Assembly (NCBI GenBank): GCA_964017235.1
Contig: OZ024928.1
Location: 89,709,566-89,773,565 of the forward strand
Direction of reading: 5' to 3'
Length of the DNA: 64,000 nt
DNA from: Sabellastarte sp. h YS-2021
Taxonomy: Eukaryota; Annelida; Polychaeta; Sabellida; Sabellidae
Position 1 is the first letter of the stretch; each line of letters starts with the position of its first letter. The notes beneath the pieces were generated by a model. The model saw only the letters and a program-made list of their open reading frames with translations, searched no databases and was not told the DNA's origin. Positions 35,901-48,289 of the stretch are shown one piece after another. Both the position numbers and the translations under genes were made by a program.

Positions 35901-36059
35901 AAACTAGAGGATCGCTCGCAAAAAAAAAAGATAATGTTTTTGCATAGCAAAAACAAAGCGTCCCGAAAAGGATATAAAGTTGAGTGCTAAAGTATTAAGA
36001 AAATGCTTCGTTTCTAGCCTTATACTGTTGTGGCAACCAAAGTCAGTGCAGTCTGCTCT

Positions 36060-36312
36060 ATCTATCACGGTTTTCAACATATAAGCATTTTTGTGTTTTG
36101 CAAAAAATAAAAAAAATTAAAAATGTCCGCTATATTTGGCGAGACAAAAATATTTTGAAAATTGGCATGGCTACTCTGCAGAGATACCCAGCAGGTCCAA
36201 AATTTTGTTGAGTTCACTCCATATAGCACGGTTTTCGAGATATAAGCATTTTTGTGTTTTGCAAAAACTTTGAAAATTCAAAATGGCCACCATTTTTGGG
36301 GAGACAAAAATT
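36060..36312 (+). repeat. 169-bp satellite, beta variant, left part
   Basis: About 1.5 units of the variant with CACGGTTTTCGAGATATAAGC and GGCGAGACAAAAATTTT. They break off at 36312 where the gamma-like 5' end begins. Confidence 0.85.
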
Positions 36313-36313
36313 T

Positions 36314-38942
36314 TTGTCAAGACCACTGCCGTGGTGTGTATCTCCCGCCGAGCATTAAAGCAGAAGAAATAGCTTTTCCGAGATATTCACAATTTTTCAT
36401 TTTCGTGTGTGAAAGGTCTTCCAAAAGTAGGTGAATGAGTTACTTGAGAAAAATTGGCTATCTGCAATACTATTACGAGATAATTCACATTTACTCATTT
36501 TGAGTAGGTGAATAATTATCTATGGGTCTGAAACTTCACCAAGTGAAAGCTCTCCCAAAAGTAGGTGAATGAGTTATTTGAGAAAAATTGGCAATCTGCA
36601 ATACTTTTAGAGATAATTCGCATTCACTCATTTTGAGTAGGTGAGTAATTAGCTATGGGTCTGAAACTTCACCATGTGAAAGCTCTCCCACAAGTAGATG
36701 AATGAGTATTTGATAAAAATTGGGTATCCGCAATACTTTTACAGATAATTAGCATTTACTCATTTTGAGTAGGTGAATAAATAGCTATGGGTCTGAAACT
36801 TCACAGAGTGAAAGCTCTCCCAAAAGTAGGTGAATGAGTTATTTGAGAAAAATTGGCTATCTGCAATACTTTTAGAGATAATTCACATTTACTCATTTTG
36901 AGTAGGTGAATAATTAGCTATGGGTCTGAAACTTCACCAAGTGAAAGCTCTGCCAAAAGTAGGTGAATGAGTTCTTTGAGAAAAATTGGCTATCTGCAAT
37001 ACTTTTAGAGATAATTCGCATTTACTCATTTTGAGTAGGTGAGTAATTAGCTATGGGTCTGAAACTTCACCAAGTGAAAGCTCTCCCAAAAGTAGGTGAA
37101 TGAGTTATTTGAGAAAAATTGGCTATCTGCAATACTTTTAGAGATAATTTGCATTTACTCATTTTGAGTAGACGAGTAATTAGCTATGGGTCTGAAATTT
37201 CACCAAGTGAAAGCTCTCCCAAAAGTAGGTGAATGATTAATTTGAGAAAAATTGGCTATCTGCAATACTTTTAGAGATAATTCGCATTTACTCATTTTGA
37301 GTAGGTGAGTAATTAGCTATGGGTCTGAAACTTCACCAAGTGAAAGCTCTTCCAAAAGTAGGTGAATGATTAATTTGAGAAAAACTGGCTATCTGCAATA
37401 CTTTTAGAGATAATTCGCATTTACTCATTTTGAGTAGGTGAGTAATTAGCTATGGGTCTGAAACTTCACCAAGTGAAAGCTCTCCCAAAAGTAGGTGAAT
37501 GAGTTATTTGAGAAAAATTGGCTATCTGCAATACTTTTAGAGATAATTCGCATTTACTCATTTTGAGTAGGTGAGTAATTAGCTATGGGTCTGAAACTTC
37601 ACCAAGTGAAAGCTCTCCCAAAAGTAGGTGAATGAGTTATTTGAGAAAAATTGGCTATCTGCAATACTTTTAGAGATAATTCACATTTACTCATTTTCAG
37701 TAGGTGAGTAATTAGCTATGGGTCTGAAACTTCACCAAGTGAAAGCTCTCCCAAAAGTAGGTGAATGAGTTATTTGAGAAAAATTGGCTATCTGCAATAC
37801 TTTTAGAGATAATTCGCATTTACTCATTTTGAGTAGGTGAGTAATTAGCTATGGGTCTGAAACTTCACCAAGTGAAAGCTCTCCCAAAAGTAGGTGAATG
37901 AGTTATTTGAGAAAAATTGGCTATCTGCAATACTTTTAGAGATAATTCACATTTACTCATTTTCAGTAGGTGAGTAATTAGCTATGGGTCTGAAACTTCA
38001 CCAAGTGAAAGCTCTGCCAAAAGTAGGTGAATGAGTTATTTGAGAAAAATTGGCTATCTGCAATACTTTTAGAGATAATTCACATTTACTCATTTTGAGT
38101 AGGTGAGTAATTAGCTATGGGTCTGAAACTTCACAGAGTGAAAGCTCTCCCAAAAGTAGGTGAATGAGTTATTTGAGAAAAATTGGCTATCTGCAATACT
38201 TTTAGAGATAATTCGCATTTACTCATTTTGAGTAGGTGAGTAATTAGCTATGGGTCTGAAACTTCACCAAGTGAAAGCTCTCCCAAAAGTAGGTGAATGA
38301 TTAATTTGACAAAAATTGGCTATCTGCAATACTTTTTAGAGATAATTCGCATTTACTCATTTTGAGTAGGTGAGTAGCTATGGGTCTGAAACTTCACCAA
38401 GTGAAAGCTCTCCCAAAAGTAGGTGAATGAGTTATTTGAGAAAAATTGGCTATCTGCAATACTTTTAGAGATAATTCGCATTTACTCATTTTGAGTAGGT
38501 GAGTAATTAGCTATGGGTCTGAAACTTCACCATGTGAAAGCTCTCCCACAAGTAGATGAATGAGTTATTTGATAAAAATTGGGTATCCGCAATACTTTTA
38601 CAGATAATTAGCATTTACTCATTTTGAGTAGGTAAATAAATAGCTATGGGTCTGAAACTTCACCATGTGAAAGCTCTCCCAAAAGTAGGTGAATGAGTTA
38701 TTTGAGAAAAATTGGCTATCTGCAATACTTTTAGAGATAATTCGCATTTACTCATTTTGAGTAGGTGAGTAATTGGCTATGGGTCTGAAACTTCACCATG
38801 TGAAAGCTCTTCCAAAAGTAGGTGCATGAGTTATTTGAGAAAAATTGGCCATCTGCAATACTTTTAGAGGTAATTCGCATTTACTCTTTTTGAGTAGGTG
38901 AGCAATTAGCTATGGGTCTGAAACTTCACCAAGTGAAAGCTC
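36314..38942 (+). mobile_element. Truncated family gamma element nested in beta (133-bp array)
   Basis: It starts with the gamma 5' end (CAAGACCACTGCCGTGGTG then ATCTCCCGCCG) and consists almost wholly of the 133-bp satellite. No gamma 3' hairpin follows: the array ends at about 38942 and the beta satellite resumes. Confidence 0.65.
36420..38942 (+). repeat. 133-bp satellite array, about 19 copies
   Basis: Exact 133-bp spacing (for example TATGGGTCTGAAACTTCAC at 36521 and 36654). Each unit has TTTACTCATTTTGAGTAGGT, GTGAAAGCTCTCCCAAAAGT and GGCTATCTGCAATACTTTTA. Confidence 0.96.
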
Positions 38943-40060
38943 TTTGGGATAGCTGCTCTGCAGAGATACCCTGAAGATAAAAAATTTCATCGAAATCGCT
39001 CTATGTAGCACGGTTTTCGAAATATTAGCATTTTTGTGTTTTGCAATTTTTGCGCAAAAATTCAAAATGGCCGCCATTTTTGGCAAGATAAAATTTTTTT
39101 GAAAATTGGCATGGCTACTCTGCAGAGATACCCAGTGGGTCAAAAATTTCGTCGAAATCGCTCTATCTAGCACGGTTTTCGAGATATAAGCATTTTTGTG
39201 TTTTGCAATTTTGCGAAAAATTCGAAAATTCAAAATGGCCGCCATTTTTTGGGAGAAATTTTTTGTTTGAAAATTGGCATGGCTACTCTGCAGAGATACC
39301 CTGTGGGTCAAAAATTTCGTCGAAATCGCTCTATCTAGCAGGGTTTTTGAGATATAAGCATTTTTATGTTTTGCAATTTTTGCGAAAAATTCGAAAATTC
39401 AAAATGGCCGCCATTTTTGGCGAGACAAAAGTTTTTTGAAAATTGGCATGGCTACTCTGCAGATATACCCTGTGGGTCAAAAATTTCGTCGAAATCGCTC
39501 TATCTAGCAGGGTTTTCGAGATATAAGCATTTTTATGTTTTGCAATTTTTGCGAAAAATTCGAAAATTCAAAATGGCCGCCATTTTTGGCGAGACAAAAA
39601 TTTTTTCAAAATTGGGATAACTACTCTGCAGAGATACCCTGTGGGTCAAAAATTTCGTCGAAATCGCTCTATCTAGCACGGTTTTCGAGATATAAGCATT
39701 TTTGTGTTTTGCAATTTTTGCGAAAATTTCGAAAATTCAAAATGGCCGCCATTTTTGACGAGACAAAAATTTTTTCAAAATTAGGATAACTACTCTGCAG
39801 AGATACCCTGTGGGTCAAAAATTTCGTCGAAATCGCTCTATCTAGCACGGTTTTCGAGATATAAGCATTTTTGTGTTTTGCAATTTTTGCGAAAATTTCG
39901 AAAATTCAAAATGGCCGCCATTTTTGGCGAGACAAAAATTTTTTGAAAATTGGGAAAACCACTCCGCAGACATACCCTGTGGGTCAAAAATTTCGTCGAA
40001 ATCGCTCTATCTAGCACGGTTTTCGAGATATAAGCATTTTTGTGTTTTCCTTATTTGGAA
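38943..40060 (+). repeat. 169-bp satellite, beta variant, about 6.6 copies
   Basis: 169-bp spacing (39366, 39535, 39704). Units share AAAATGGCCGCCATTTTTGG and GATACCCTGTGGGTCAAAAA with the alpha array but have CTAGCACGGTTTTCGAGATA in place of the TCGCACGGTTAAGGAGATAG stretch. Open frames of 60-133 residues here are repeats. Confidence 0.95.
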
Positions 40061-40439
40061 AATTCGTAATGATTAATTAATCATTAATTACTCAGCCATT
40101 TCTTGACCAATCAATGCCAAAATCTAATGATTTCCAGATTTTAATAGAATGAATGTATTTGCCAAGTTTCAGGTCAATTGATAAAATTCCTTTCAAGTTA
40201 TCATCCGGACAAGCTTCCCCATCGAAAAAAGACATTTTTGGTCATGTGACCTCTCTGATTGGTTGAAATGTCACTGCAGCATATTCAAAAAAATTCCCCA
40301 AGGCTACTGCCTAAACCTGCCAAATTTGAAAAGAATCCGCCTAACGGTTACAGAGTTATAAGGAAAACAAAATGCGGAGCCGGCGGAGCCGGAAGCTCTC
40401 CCATACACAAACAAGCGTCCCTTGCGGGACGCTTAATTA

Positions 40440-41390
40440 GCTAAGTAGGTATTACTCAGTTAGCTATAGCTACAAAGCTATCATCAACCAAAAGCTATCC
40501 TGGCCAAACTATTGATACAATTATCCTTCATATAAATTTTTGTGAAGCTAGAAAACATTGTATTCCTTTAAAATGCTTAAAATAAAAAAGCTACTCAAAG
40601 TAGCTGACTAGCTATTACTCAGTTATATAGCTATTATCACTAAAAGTAATCCCAAGCAAGTTACTGACCTAACTATTGCTCATACCAAATTTGGTAAAGA
40701 TATGTCAAATATTTTTCCTTAAAATGCCTGAAAACAAAAGAAGTACACAAAAGTAGCTAAGTAGCTATTACTCATATAGCTATAGCTACAAAGTTATCAT
40801 CGACCAAAACCTATCCTGGCCGAAGTGTTGACACAATTATCCTTCATATACATTTTTGTGAAGATAGAAAACATTGTTTCATTAAAATGTCTAGAAAAAA
40901 GTCAACTCAAAATAGCATAATAGCTATATAGCACAGTGGCTATTACTCAGTTAGCTATAAAGGTATTATCACCAAAAGCAATCCCAAGCAAGCTACTGAT
41001 CCGATAATCCTCCATACCAAATTGTGTGAACATAGGTGATATACTTTTCCTTTAAAATGCTTAAAATAAAAAAGCTACTAAAAGTAGCTAAGTAGCTATT
41101 ACTGAGTGAGTTATACAGCTATTATCACTAAAAGCAATCCCAAGCAAGCTATTGACCTAACTATTACTCATACCAAATTTGGTAAAGATATGTCAAATAT
41201 TTTTCCTTAAAATGCCTGAAAATAAAAGAAGTACACAAAAGTAACTAAGTAGCTATTACTCAGTTAGCTATAGAGCTATCTTCACCAAAAGCAATCTTAT
41301 GCTAGCTATTAACCCAATAAACACCCATACCAAATTTGGTAAACACAGGATAAATACTTTTCCTTGAAATGACCGGAAACCAAGTGTGAC
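40440..41390 (+). repeat. About 160-bp TATTACTCAGT repeat, right part
   Basis: About six units (motif near 40448, 40611, 40764, 40938, 41093 and 41250), continuing the alpha array interrupted at 35.9 kb. Confidence 0.9.
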
Positions 41391-41454
41391 GGACGGCGGA
41401 TGCCGGAAAAAGCAAAAATAATATGTCCACCCCCCAGTGGGGTGGACATAATCA

Positions 41455-43355
41455 TATATTTGAGTTCTGCAAATAGGAATATAATTCTAAACATATTTCC
41501 TTAATCAAAGCACAACTTTTGAAAATATATCATTTTGTCTTTAATTATTAATTTGACATTTTATGGGAATGTTTGTCAATTTTATTGGTGGTTGTGAAAC
41601 ATTTGCACTGAAAATATATATCTAAAATACAGAATTTTTAAATGATGATTTCTCTTTGAATATTTTGTCCATTTTCATTCTGTAAAAAGTATATTGATGT
41701 GGAGGAAATCAACATTGTGGTAGAATGAAAATAACGATTTCTTCCATAGCCTGACATTTTTATATTTGCCTGTATTTAAAACCCACATTACATAAAAACA
41801 GATATTTTGCATTTTACTAAAAGTTCAATGCATTATATCTTAACAGTCCTTCATGCTAACGTTATTTTGTACACAGCAAATAGGCCACTGCTTGTACTTT
41901 TTATGTGTGTAATTTTGAGTCCAAAACAATACATATTTTTTCATAATTAATTTTTAAAATAAGGTATATCTTCCCATATATCCTGTATGTGTTACACAGA
42001 CATGTTTGTTCAATTGTGATGTTTCGATGTCCAAATCATAATACGTAACATTGTGACGTAAGATGCAAAAGGTCAATAATAGCAACTTCTGGTAGCAAGA
42101 CAATGGCGTTTTATGTCTTCACTAAAAAGGCTAGTGCTCATTTATTATCATTAATGTATCTGGTATTGGAAATCAATATTTTTGCTAAGGTTATATATTC
42201 ATGTTGTGTCAGAACTTCACATCTGGCAGAATTTCAAATTCTGTCACCAGAACTTCCAGTTGGAAGCTCTGTAGAACGAACTTCCAATTGGAACTTGCAA
42301 CCTTACTTGCCAAAAAAAAAAAAAAAAAATTACAGGTGCCTTACTATTTTTGCATTTTTAATTCTTATATCAATTTTGGTTCAATAAATGTTATGCAATT
42401 TCAAATGTTGATTCCTTTTAAGTCAATTTCTGTGGTATGTTGATGTTTTCCAAAAAGATTGTCAAGGCACAGCAGGCTATCAGAGGAAGCTAGGTACTAG
42501 GAAGAAAGATAGAAGCATTAAATTGATTCATTTTAAAACTAATGCTAAATACTATCGAGTTGGAATTTAATCCTGTAAAAGGGGACTAACGTGGTACTTA
42601 GGAAAATTATGAAAGTTTAAAAATAAATTTATCATATGTTAACTGCCATAACTGCTTTGATAAAAAAGAAAAGAATGAGTACATTAGAAAACAGGTGAAA
42701 ATTATACTTTTTCAAAATAACCTAAAATTTGTACCCCAGAGCAATGGTTTCAATGTTATTAGAAGGATATGAAGTTCTATTGACAGGATTTTAAATTCTG
42801 TCAATAGAATTTCAAATTATATTAACAGAGCTTCAGATCCCTCCAAAGCAATGAAACAAAAGGACTGGAAGTTCTATCAACAGAACTTCCAAGCTCCAAC
42901 TGGACTTTATGTGACACCACCAACTTTATTCTTTAGGCTTGCACTAAATATAAATTACATTTTTGGTGGAATACATGTGGAAATACATTAGGTGCTGTAA
43001 TTTTTACATCTACTACAACATTGGACTTAAATCCAATCTATTACTTTTCTATTACCCTCATTACTTTCTTTATGGCTAGTGTCATTATATTTCTTTTACT
43101 AATGTAAATATTTATGCAGCTTACTGTATATGCATAATCAGTTAGTTACATGTAGGTGGGCAGTATTAGAGACAGAACAATGTAATGGACAATACATCTG
43201 TCCATTGTACTGTTCTGTCTGTAAGACTGTCCAACCCTGCTGAACACTGAAGTTGTATGTCAACATCATACCAGTAAGATCCAATACTCACGCAGCAATA
43301 GTATAAGAATATATTTGCAAAAGGATAACGTCCCAGGAGACCCTTCCTTTCATTT
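41455..43355. other. Intergenic, no gene recognised
   Basis: AT-rich. It contains a poly-A run near 42312-42329 and clustered near-palindromic AGAACTTCCA/TGGAAGTTCT motifs near 42210-42295 and 42780-42910, similar to ones near 59.9 kb. Confidence 0.45.
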
Positions 43356-43359
43356 ATTA

Positions 43360-44640
43360 GAGTGGTTATTTACCAAACGGCTGTGTATGTTAGTAGTGAT
43401 ATTGGTCTAGTGTACCCAACAGCTGTATATGCAAGATCTATATCATCACTAGCGTACCCAACAGCTATGTACACAAGGTCTATATCACCGCTAGTGTACC
43501 CAAATTTCTATCACTTCTTCCTCAGCTCATTTCTGACATGTCCTTTAAATTTTGTCAAAATGTAACGATAACCAAGTTATTCTGTTGTTTCACAGTGCAA
43601 ACCCATGCTAAGCTAAATAATTTTAATCCAGAGAGTGATCCCTGGCCCATTACTTACTACTCAAAAAATGTCTTAGATATGGACCTGTTCAGTACGCTGT
43701 AAAAGGTACTGATATTGAGTACACAACCATTGAGTGCATACTGCTTACTGTCTTAGGTTATGAGAAATTGGGTACTCTGTAAAAGATTGGAGTTATTGGG
43801 TACACTAGCAGTGTTATAGATCTTGTGTACACAACCGCTAGGTGCACTAGACCGGGGTTCTGTCCTGTTGGACATTGCTGTTAATATTCTGACAGTACGC
43901 AATGGCAAGGGTCAGAGCTAACATGTACTTGTTTTCTGTGTAAATCTTGAACTGCAGCAAATTATTGCATTTACTTTAAAAATTCCTTGATATATCTACA
44001 TAGCTGTATCTATTTTACAATACATATATTGTTACATTAAATTGCTTTGACAAGCCAGAAATTTCTTTTTTAGATAGCTGTCCAATGTTGAAGGTTTGCT
44101 TACATTTTAAACATATGTTGAACTATTTACATGCCAGTTGGATAGGCATTAAATACTAGTGAACATCACATACACATAGCTCACAGAATACAAATAATAC
44201 TTTATACTTGTGAAATTATGTGTACAAATATGTCATTCAAAATTTACACAGAAAACAGGTACATGTGAGCTCTGTCCCTCGCCACTGCGTTCCAGCATGC
44301 AGTATATCAATAGCAGTTGGTGATGAGACAGAATCTCGGTCTATGGGTGCACTAGACCTAGATCACTGCCAGTGTACATAACCGCTGAGTACGATAGTAG
44401 TGATATGGATATTGTGTACCCAGCCACTGGGCACGCCAGCAATGATATTGATCTGGGTGCATAACCATTGGGAACATAGATTTCACTGCCTTGGGTACAT
44501 GGTAGTTAGGTATGCCAGTACTGTACATAGCCGTTGGGCATGCTAGCAGTGACATAAATCATGCAATGATATCATTTGTGTAAACAGCCATTGGGTATGT
44601 TTGCTGTGATTTCATTCTGGCATACATAGCTTTTGGATAC
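43360..44640. repeat. Degenerate about 42-bp minisatellite (GTACCCAACAGCTGT type)
   Basis: Repeats of CTAGTGTACCCAACAGCTGT followed by an ATCTATATCA(T/C)C block near 43400-43500, and the inverse form (AGCCATTGGGTACACTAGCA) from about 43690 through 44640 and into the 335-bp duplication. Further copies are at 50800-50900 and 51665-51780. Confidence 0.7.
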
Positions 44641-44649
44641 ACTAACAAT

Positions 44650-44864
44650 TAGGGGTGGGACGAGTACAAATAATTCGGGTCGATTGCTCGCAGATAAAAA
44701 CTCGACTCGACATCGAGCCCTCGCGACATTTAGTATCCACCATAACAGGAAACGACATCCAATATGGCGGCACTCGAAACAAGCACTCGAAACTAAGAAT
44801 TGGGGTCGAATTTGCGTGAAATTCGCCTCGCTCGGCGAGTGTCGACTGCTCGGTTGCACCGCTA
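44650..44864. mobile_element. hAT MITE, 215 bp, with 8-bp target duplication
   Basis: The termini are TAGGGGTGGGACGAG and the inverse of TAGCGGTGCAACCGAG. They are flanked by CTAACAAT at 44642-44649 and 44865-44872. The CTCGGCGAG inner palindromes are typical of such elements. Confidence 0.88.
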
Positions 44865-45487
44865 CTAACAATGATGATAGTTGTTTATGCCAGTAGTGCA
44901 CATACACAGCCGTTGGGTATGCTAGCAGTGAAATAAATCTTCGGTGCACAGCCATTGTGTACTGTAGCATTGAGATGACTATTGCGTACACAGCCATTGG
45001 GTACATTAGCAGTGATATAGATCCTGTATACCTAGACAGATTAATCTGTCTCTCAGCCAATTTTTATAAGATGGATGTATTGGCGAGAGACAGATGGCAG
45101 AAGTATGCAAACAAGAGGAGAGTGCCCGTGAGAAATTCCGAAGCTGACAGAAGAAATTCGCCTCGCTCGGCGAGTGTCGACTGCTCGGTTGCACCCCTAC
45201 TAACAATGATGATAGTTGTTTATGCCAGTAGTGCACATACACAGCTGTTGGGTATGCTAGCAGTGAAATAAATCTTCGGTGCACAGCCATTGTGTACTGT
45301 AGCATTGAGATGACTATTGCGTACACAGCCATTGGGTACATTAGCAGTGATATAGATCCTGTATACCTAGACCGATTAATCTGTCTCTCAGCCAATTTTT
45401 ATAAGATGGATGTATTGGCGAGAGACAGATGGCAGAAGTGTGCAAACAAGAGGAGAGTGCCCGTGAGAAATTCCGAAGCTGACAGAA
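44818..45487. repeat. 335-bp tandem duplication
   Basis: 44818-45152 and 45153-45487 are nearly identical. The duplicated unit includes the right end of the hAT MITE and the adjacent minisatellite. The apparent 162- and 129-residue minus-strand frames are copies of the same unit. Confidence 0.93.
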
Positions 45488-45599
45488 GAAAAGGATAAAA
45501 AAGTTGTGCCCTGTAAATGGTATTATGAAGGAAAATAACAAGGTAATTGTTTAAGTGTAAAAAATAGGTTAAAACATATTTAAAGAAATACTACAAATG

Positions 45600-46170
45600 C
45601 AATATCCTCGTTCGACCTTGAAGAAGGGGTCCAAGGTCAAATCTAACCACACAAATACATTCCCAGCCCATGATTTCCTATGGTTTACCATTCCAAACCT
45701 CTAGGACCAATTATAAATGAGTTATAAGCACTTTTAAGCTTGGCTGTCCTCATTTGACCTTGAAGGAGGGGTCCAAAGGTCAAATCTGACCATACCAAAA
45801 GATTCCGAGCCAATGATTTCCTACAAACCATCCCAAATCTCTGTCACCAATAATAAGCGAGTTGTAGGCACTTCCAATTTTCGCTATCCTCATTTGACCT
45901 TGAAGGAGGGGTCCAAGGTCAAATCGGACCATATCAACAGATTCACAGCCCATGATTTCCTGTCTGTTTACCATCCCAAACCTCTGGGACCAATAATAAG
46001 CGAGTTATAAGCACTTTTAAGTTTGGCTATCCTTGTTTGACCTTGAAGGAGGGGTCATTGAAGGTCAAATCTGACCACACCAAAAGATTCCCACCCCATG
46101 ATTTCCTACAGGTTGGTTTATCATCCCAAACCTCTAGGATCAATAATAACGGAGATATAAGCACTTTTCA
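45600..46170 (-). repeat. 147-bp satellite (epsilon type), about 4 copies
   Basis: Units contain CATTTGACCTTGAAGGAGGG, CCCATGATTTCCTA, CCAAACCTCTAGGACCAATA and GAGTTATAAGCACTTTTAAG. The same repeat lies at 61.2-62.99 kb in the other orientation. It is followed by GGCGGCCATCTTGTTTCTCA, also shared with that copy. No hairpin end is found here, so this is a fragment. Confidence 0.88.
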
Positions 46171-46349
46171 TGACTGACAAAAAACACCTGTGGCGGCCAT
46201 CTTGTTTCTCAAAATGAGGCCAAAAATATTCCCAGACAACATTTTATGGTTATTAATATATACTGCAAACTTAAGAAAGCTAGCTATAATATTTTTTTTC
46301 ATCAGAGCAGTAATGGTGAAATCTCTCTCTACACACTGCGGCTATCCAG

Positions 46350-47960
46350 TGGATACAATGATTTACTCAACAGTGAGAACCTGAAAGTAGCTATTGCTCA
46401 GCTATGCCATGACATAGAGGTCTGCAATTTCACTATGTTATAGCTGACCAAAAATTCTGTGAATAACATACATGTATTTAACAAATTACTCTAAATGTAA
46501 TAGTTTTCAAGTTACAACTGATTTACTCAACAGTGAGAACCTCAAAGGAACTATTACTCAGCTATGCAATGAGCTACATGTCTGAAATTTTACTATGTTA
46601 TAGCTAACCCAAAAGTAGGTGAACAACATATTTAAGCAAACTACTGTAAATGCAATAGTTTTCAAGCTACAACTGATTTACTCAATAGTGAGAACCTGAA
46701 AATAGCTATTGCTCCGCTATGCCATGAGCTATAGGTCTGTAATTTCACTATGTTATAGCTGACCCAAAAGTAGGTGAACAATATATTTTAACAAAATACT
46801 CCAAATGCAATATTTTTCAAGTTATAGCTGATTTACTCAACAGTCAGTACCTGAGAATAGCTATTGCTCAGTTGTGCCATGAGCTATAGGTCTATAATTT
46901 CACTATGTTATAGCTGACCCAAAAGTAGCTGAATAACATATTTGCACAAATTTCTGTAAATGCAATAGTTTTCCAATTATAACTGATTTACTCAACAGTG
47001 AGAACTTCAAAGTAGCTATTACTCAGCTATGAAATGAGCCACAGGTCTGAAACTTCACTATGTTATAGCTGACCCCAAAATAGGTGAATAACATATTGAA
47101 ACAAAATACTTTAAATGCAATAGTTTTCAAGTTATAAGTGATTTACTCAACAGTGATAACCTAAAAGTAGCTATTACTCAGCTATGCCATGAGCTACAGG
47201 TCTGAAATTTTACTATGTTATAGCTGGCCCAAAAGTAGCTGAATAACATATTTATACGAAATTCTCTAAATGCAATAGTTTTTAAGTTACAAGTGATTTT
47301 ACTCATGATGGAAGTTACTGAAAAGCCCAAAAGTAGCTATTACTCACTTAGCTATTGAGACAGACAACCAACTTACTCACCATATTGTAGTTATGAAAAA
47401 AGTAGCTGAATAACATATTTTAACAAAATGCTCTAAATGCAACACTTTTCAAGTTATAAGTGATTTACTCAACAGTGATAACCTAAAAGTAGCTATTACT
47501 CAGCTATGCCATGAGCTACAGGTCTGAAATTTTATTATGTTATAGCTGACCCAAAAGTAGCTGAATAACATATTCATACAAAATTCTCTAAATGCAATAG
47601 TTTTCAAGTTATAAGCGATTTACTCAACAGTGATAACCTAAAAGTAGCTATTACTCAGCTATGCCATGAGCTACAGGTCTGAAATTTCACTATGTTATAG
47701 CTGGCCCAAAAGTAGCTGAATAACATATTTATACGAAATTCTCTAAATGCAATAGTTTTTAAGTTACAAGTGATTTTACTCATAATGGAAGTTACTGAAA
47801 AGCCCAAAAGTAGCTATTACTCACTTAGCTATTGAGACAGACACCCAACTTACTCACCATATTGTAGCTATGAAAAAAGTAGCTGAACAACATATTTTCA
47901 CAAAATGCTGTAAATGCAACACTTTTGAAGTTATAAGTGATTTAGTGCATGATTTCATGA
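46350..47960 (+). repeat. About 155-bp tandem repeat, about 10 copies
   Basis: TGATTTACTCAACAGTGA recurs about every 150-165 bp (46358, 46509, 46673, 46828, 46985, 47140 and on). Shared blocks include AGCTATTACTCAGCTATGCC and TGCAATAGTTTTCAAGTTAT. Confidence 0.9.
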
Positions 47961-48289
47961 ATTTTAATGCATTAAAAATTATTAAAAAGATTTATTAAAA
48001 AAAAGTAAGACAGATCCAGGTCTCATACTCACACAAGAGAATCTACCTCTGGCCTAGTACATATATGCAAGATATGAGAGAAATCCCTGCAATAGTCACT
48101 GAGAAAATTGTGATAAAAAGTTGAAATTTTCACACTTTTGGTGGGGGGACCCCCCTTGTAATGTCTCTAGCAAACAGACGAACAGACAGATTTGCATGCC
48201 TTGAACAATTTTTCATCCTCGATAGATAAGGTATCTTTTAAAAAAAAACAGCATGTCTCTAGGCCTTGTAGTTTTGGAGAAGAAGTTGT

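Larger units (their letters stand above)
35905..40438 (+). mobile_element. Helentron-like element, family beta, nested in alpha copy 2
   Basis: It interrupts the alpha repeat between GAAGTAAAAAA and TAGCTAAGTAG. The 5' motif AAGCGTCCCG (35956-35965) is the reverse complement of the 3' CGGGACGCTT (40425-40434), which is the right arm of the perfect hairpin AAGCGTCCC-TTGC-GGGACGCTT (40413-40434). CGGAGCCGGCGGAGCCGG precedes the hairpin. The body holds 169-bp-type units at both ends, with a 133-bp array between them. Confidence 0.75.
34309..41452 (+). mobile_element. Helentron-like element, family alpha, copy 2 (hosts nested beta)
   Basis: The 5' part has AACTAGAAATAGG (34309) and GTAATGTCCACCCA (about 34348), as in copy 1. 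Next comes about 5 units of the 169-bp satellite (34385-35245), then about 160-bp TATTACTCAGT units (35260-35900). After the beta insertion, further units run from 40440 to 41390. The 3' end has GACGGACGGCGGATGCCGG, AAAAAGCAAAAATAATATG and the hairpin ATGTCCACCCC..GGGGTGGACAT (41423-41449). The right arm is the reverse complement of the 5' motif. Confidence 0.78.

Noticed and set aside
9720-40060. CRISPR-like direct repeat arrays
   Set aside because: Whole units are repeated head to tail with no variable spacers, in a eukaryotic intron-rich context.
44572-45395. 162- and 129-residue minus-strand frames
   Set aside because: Both come from the 335-bp tandem duplication and include MITE sequence; no domain.
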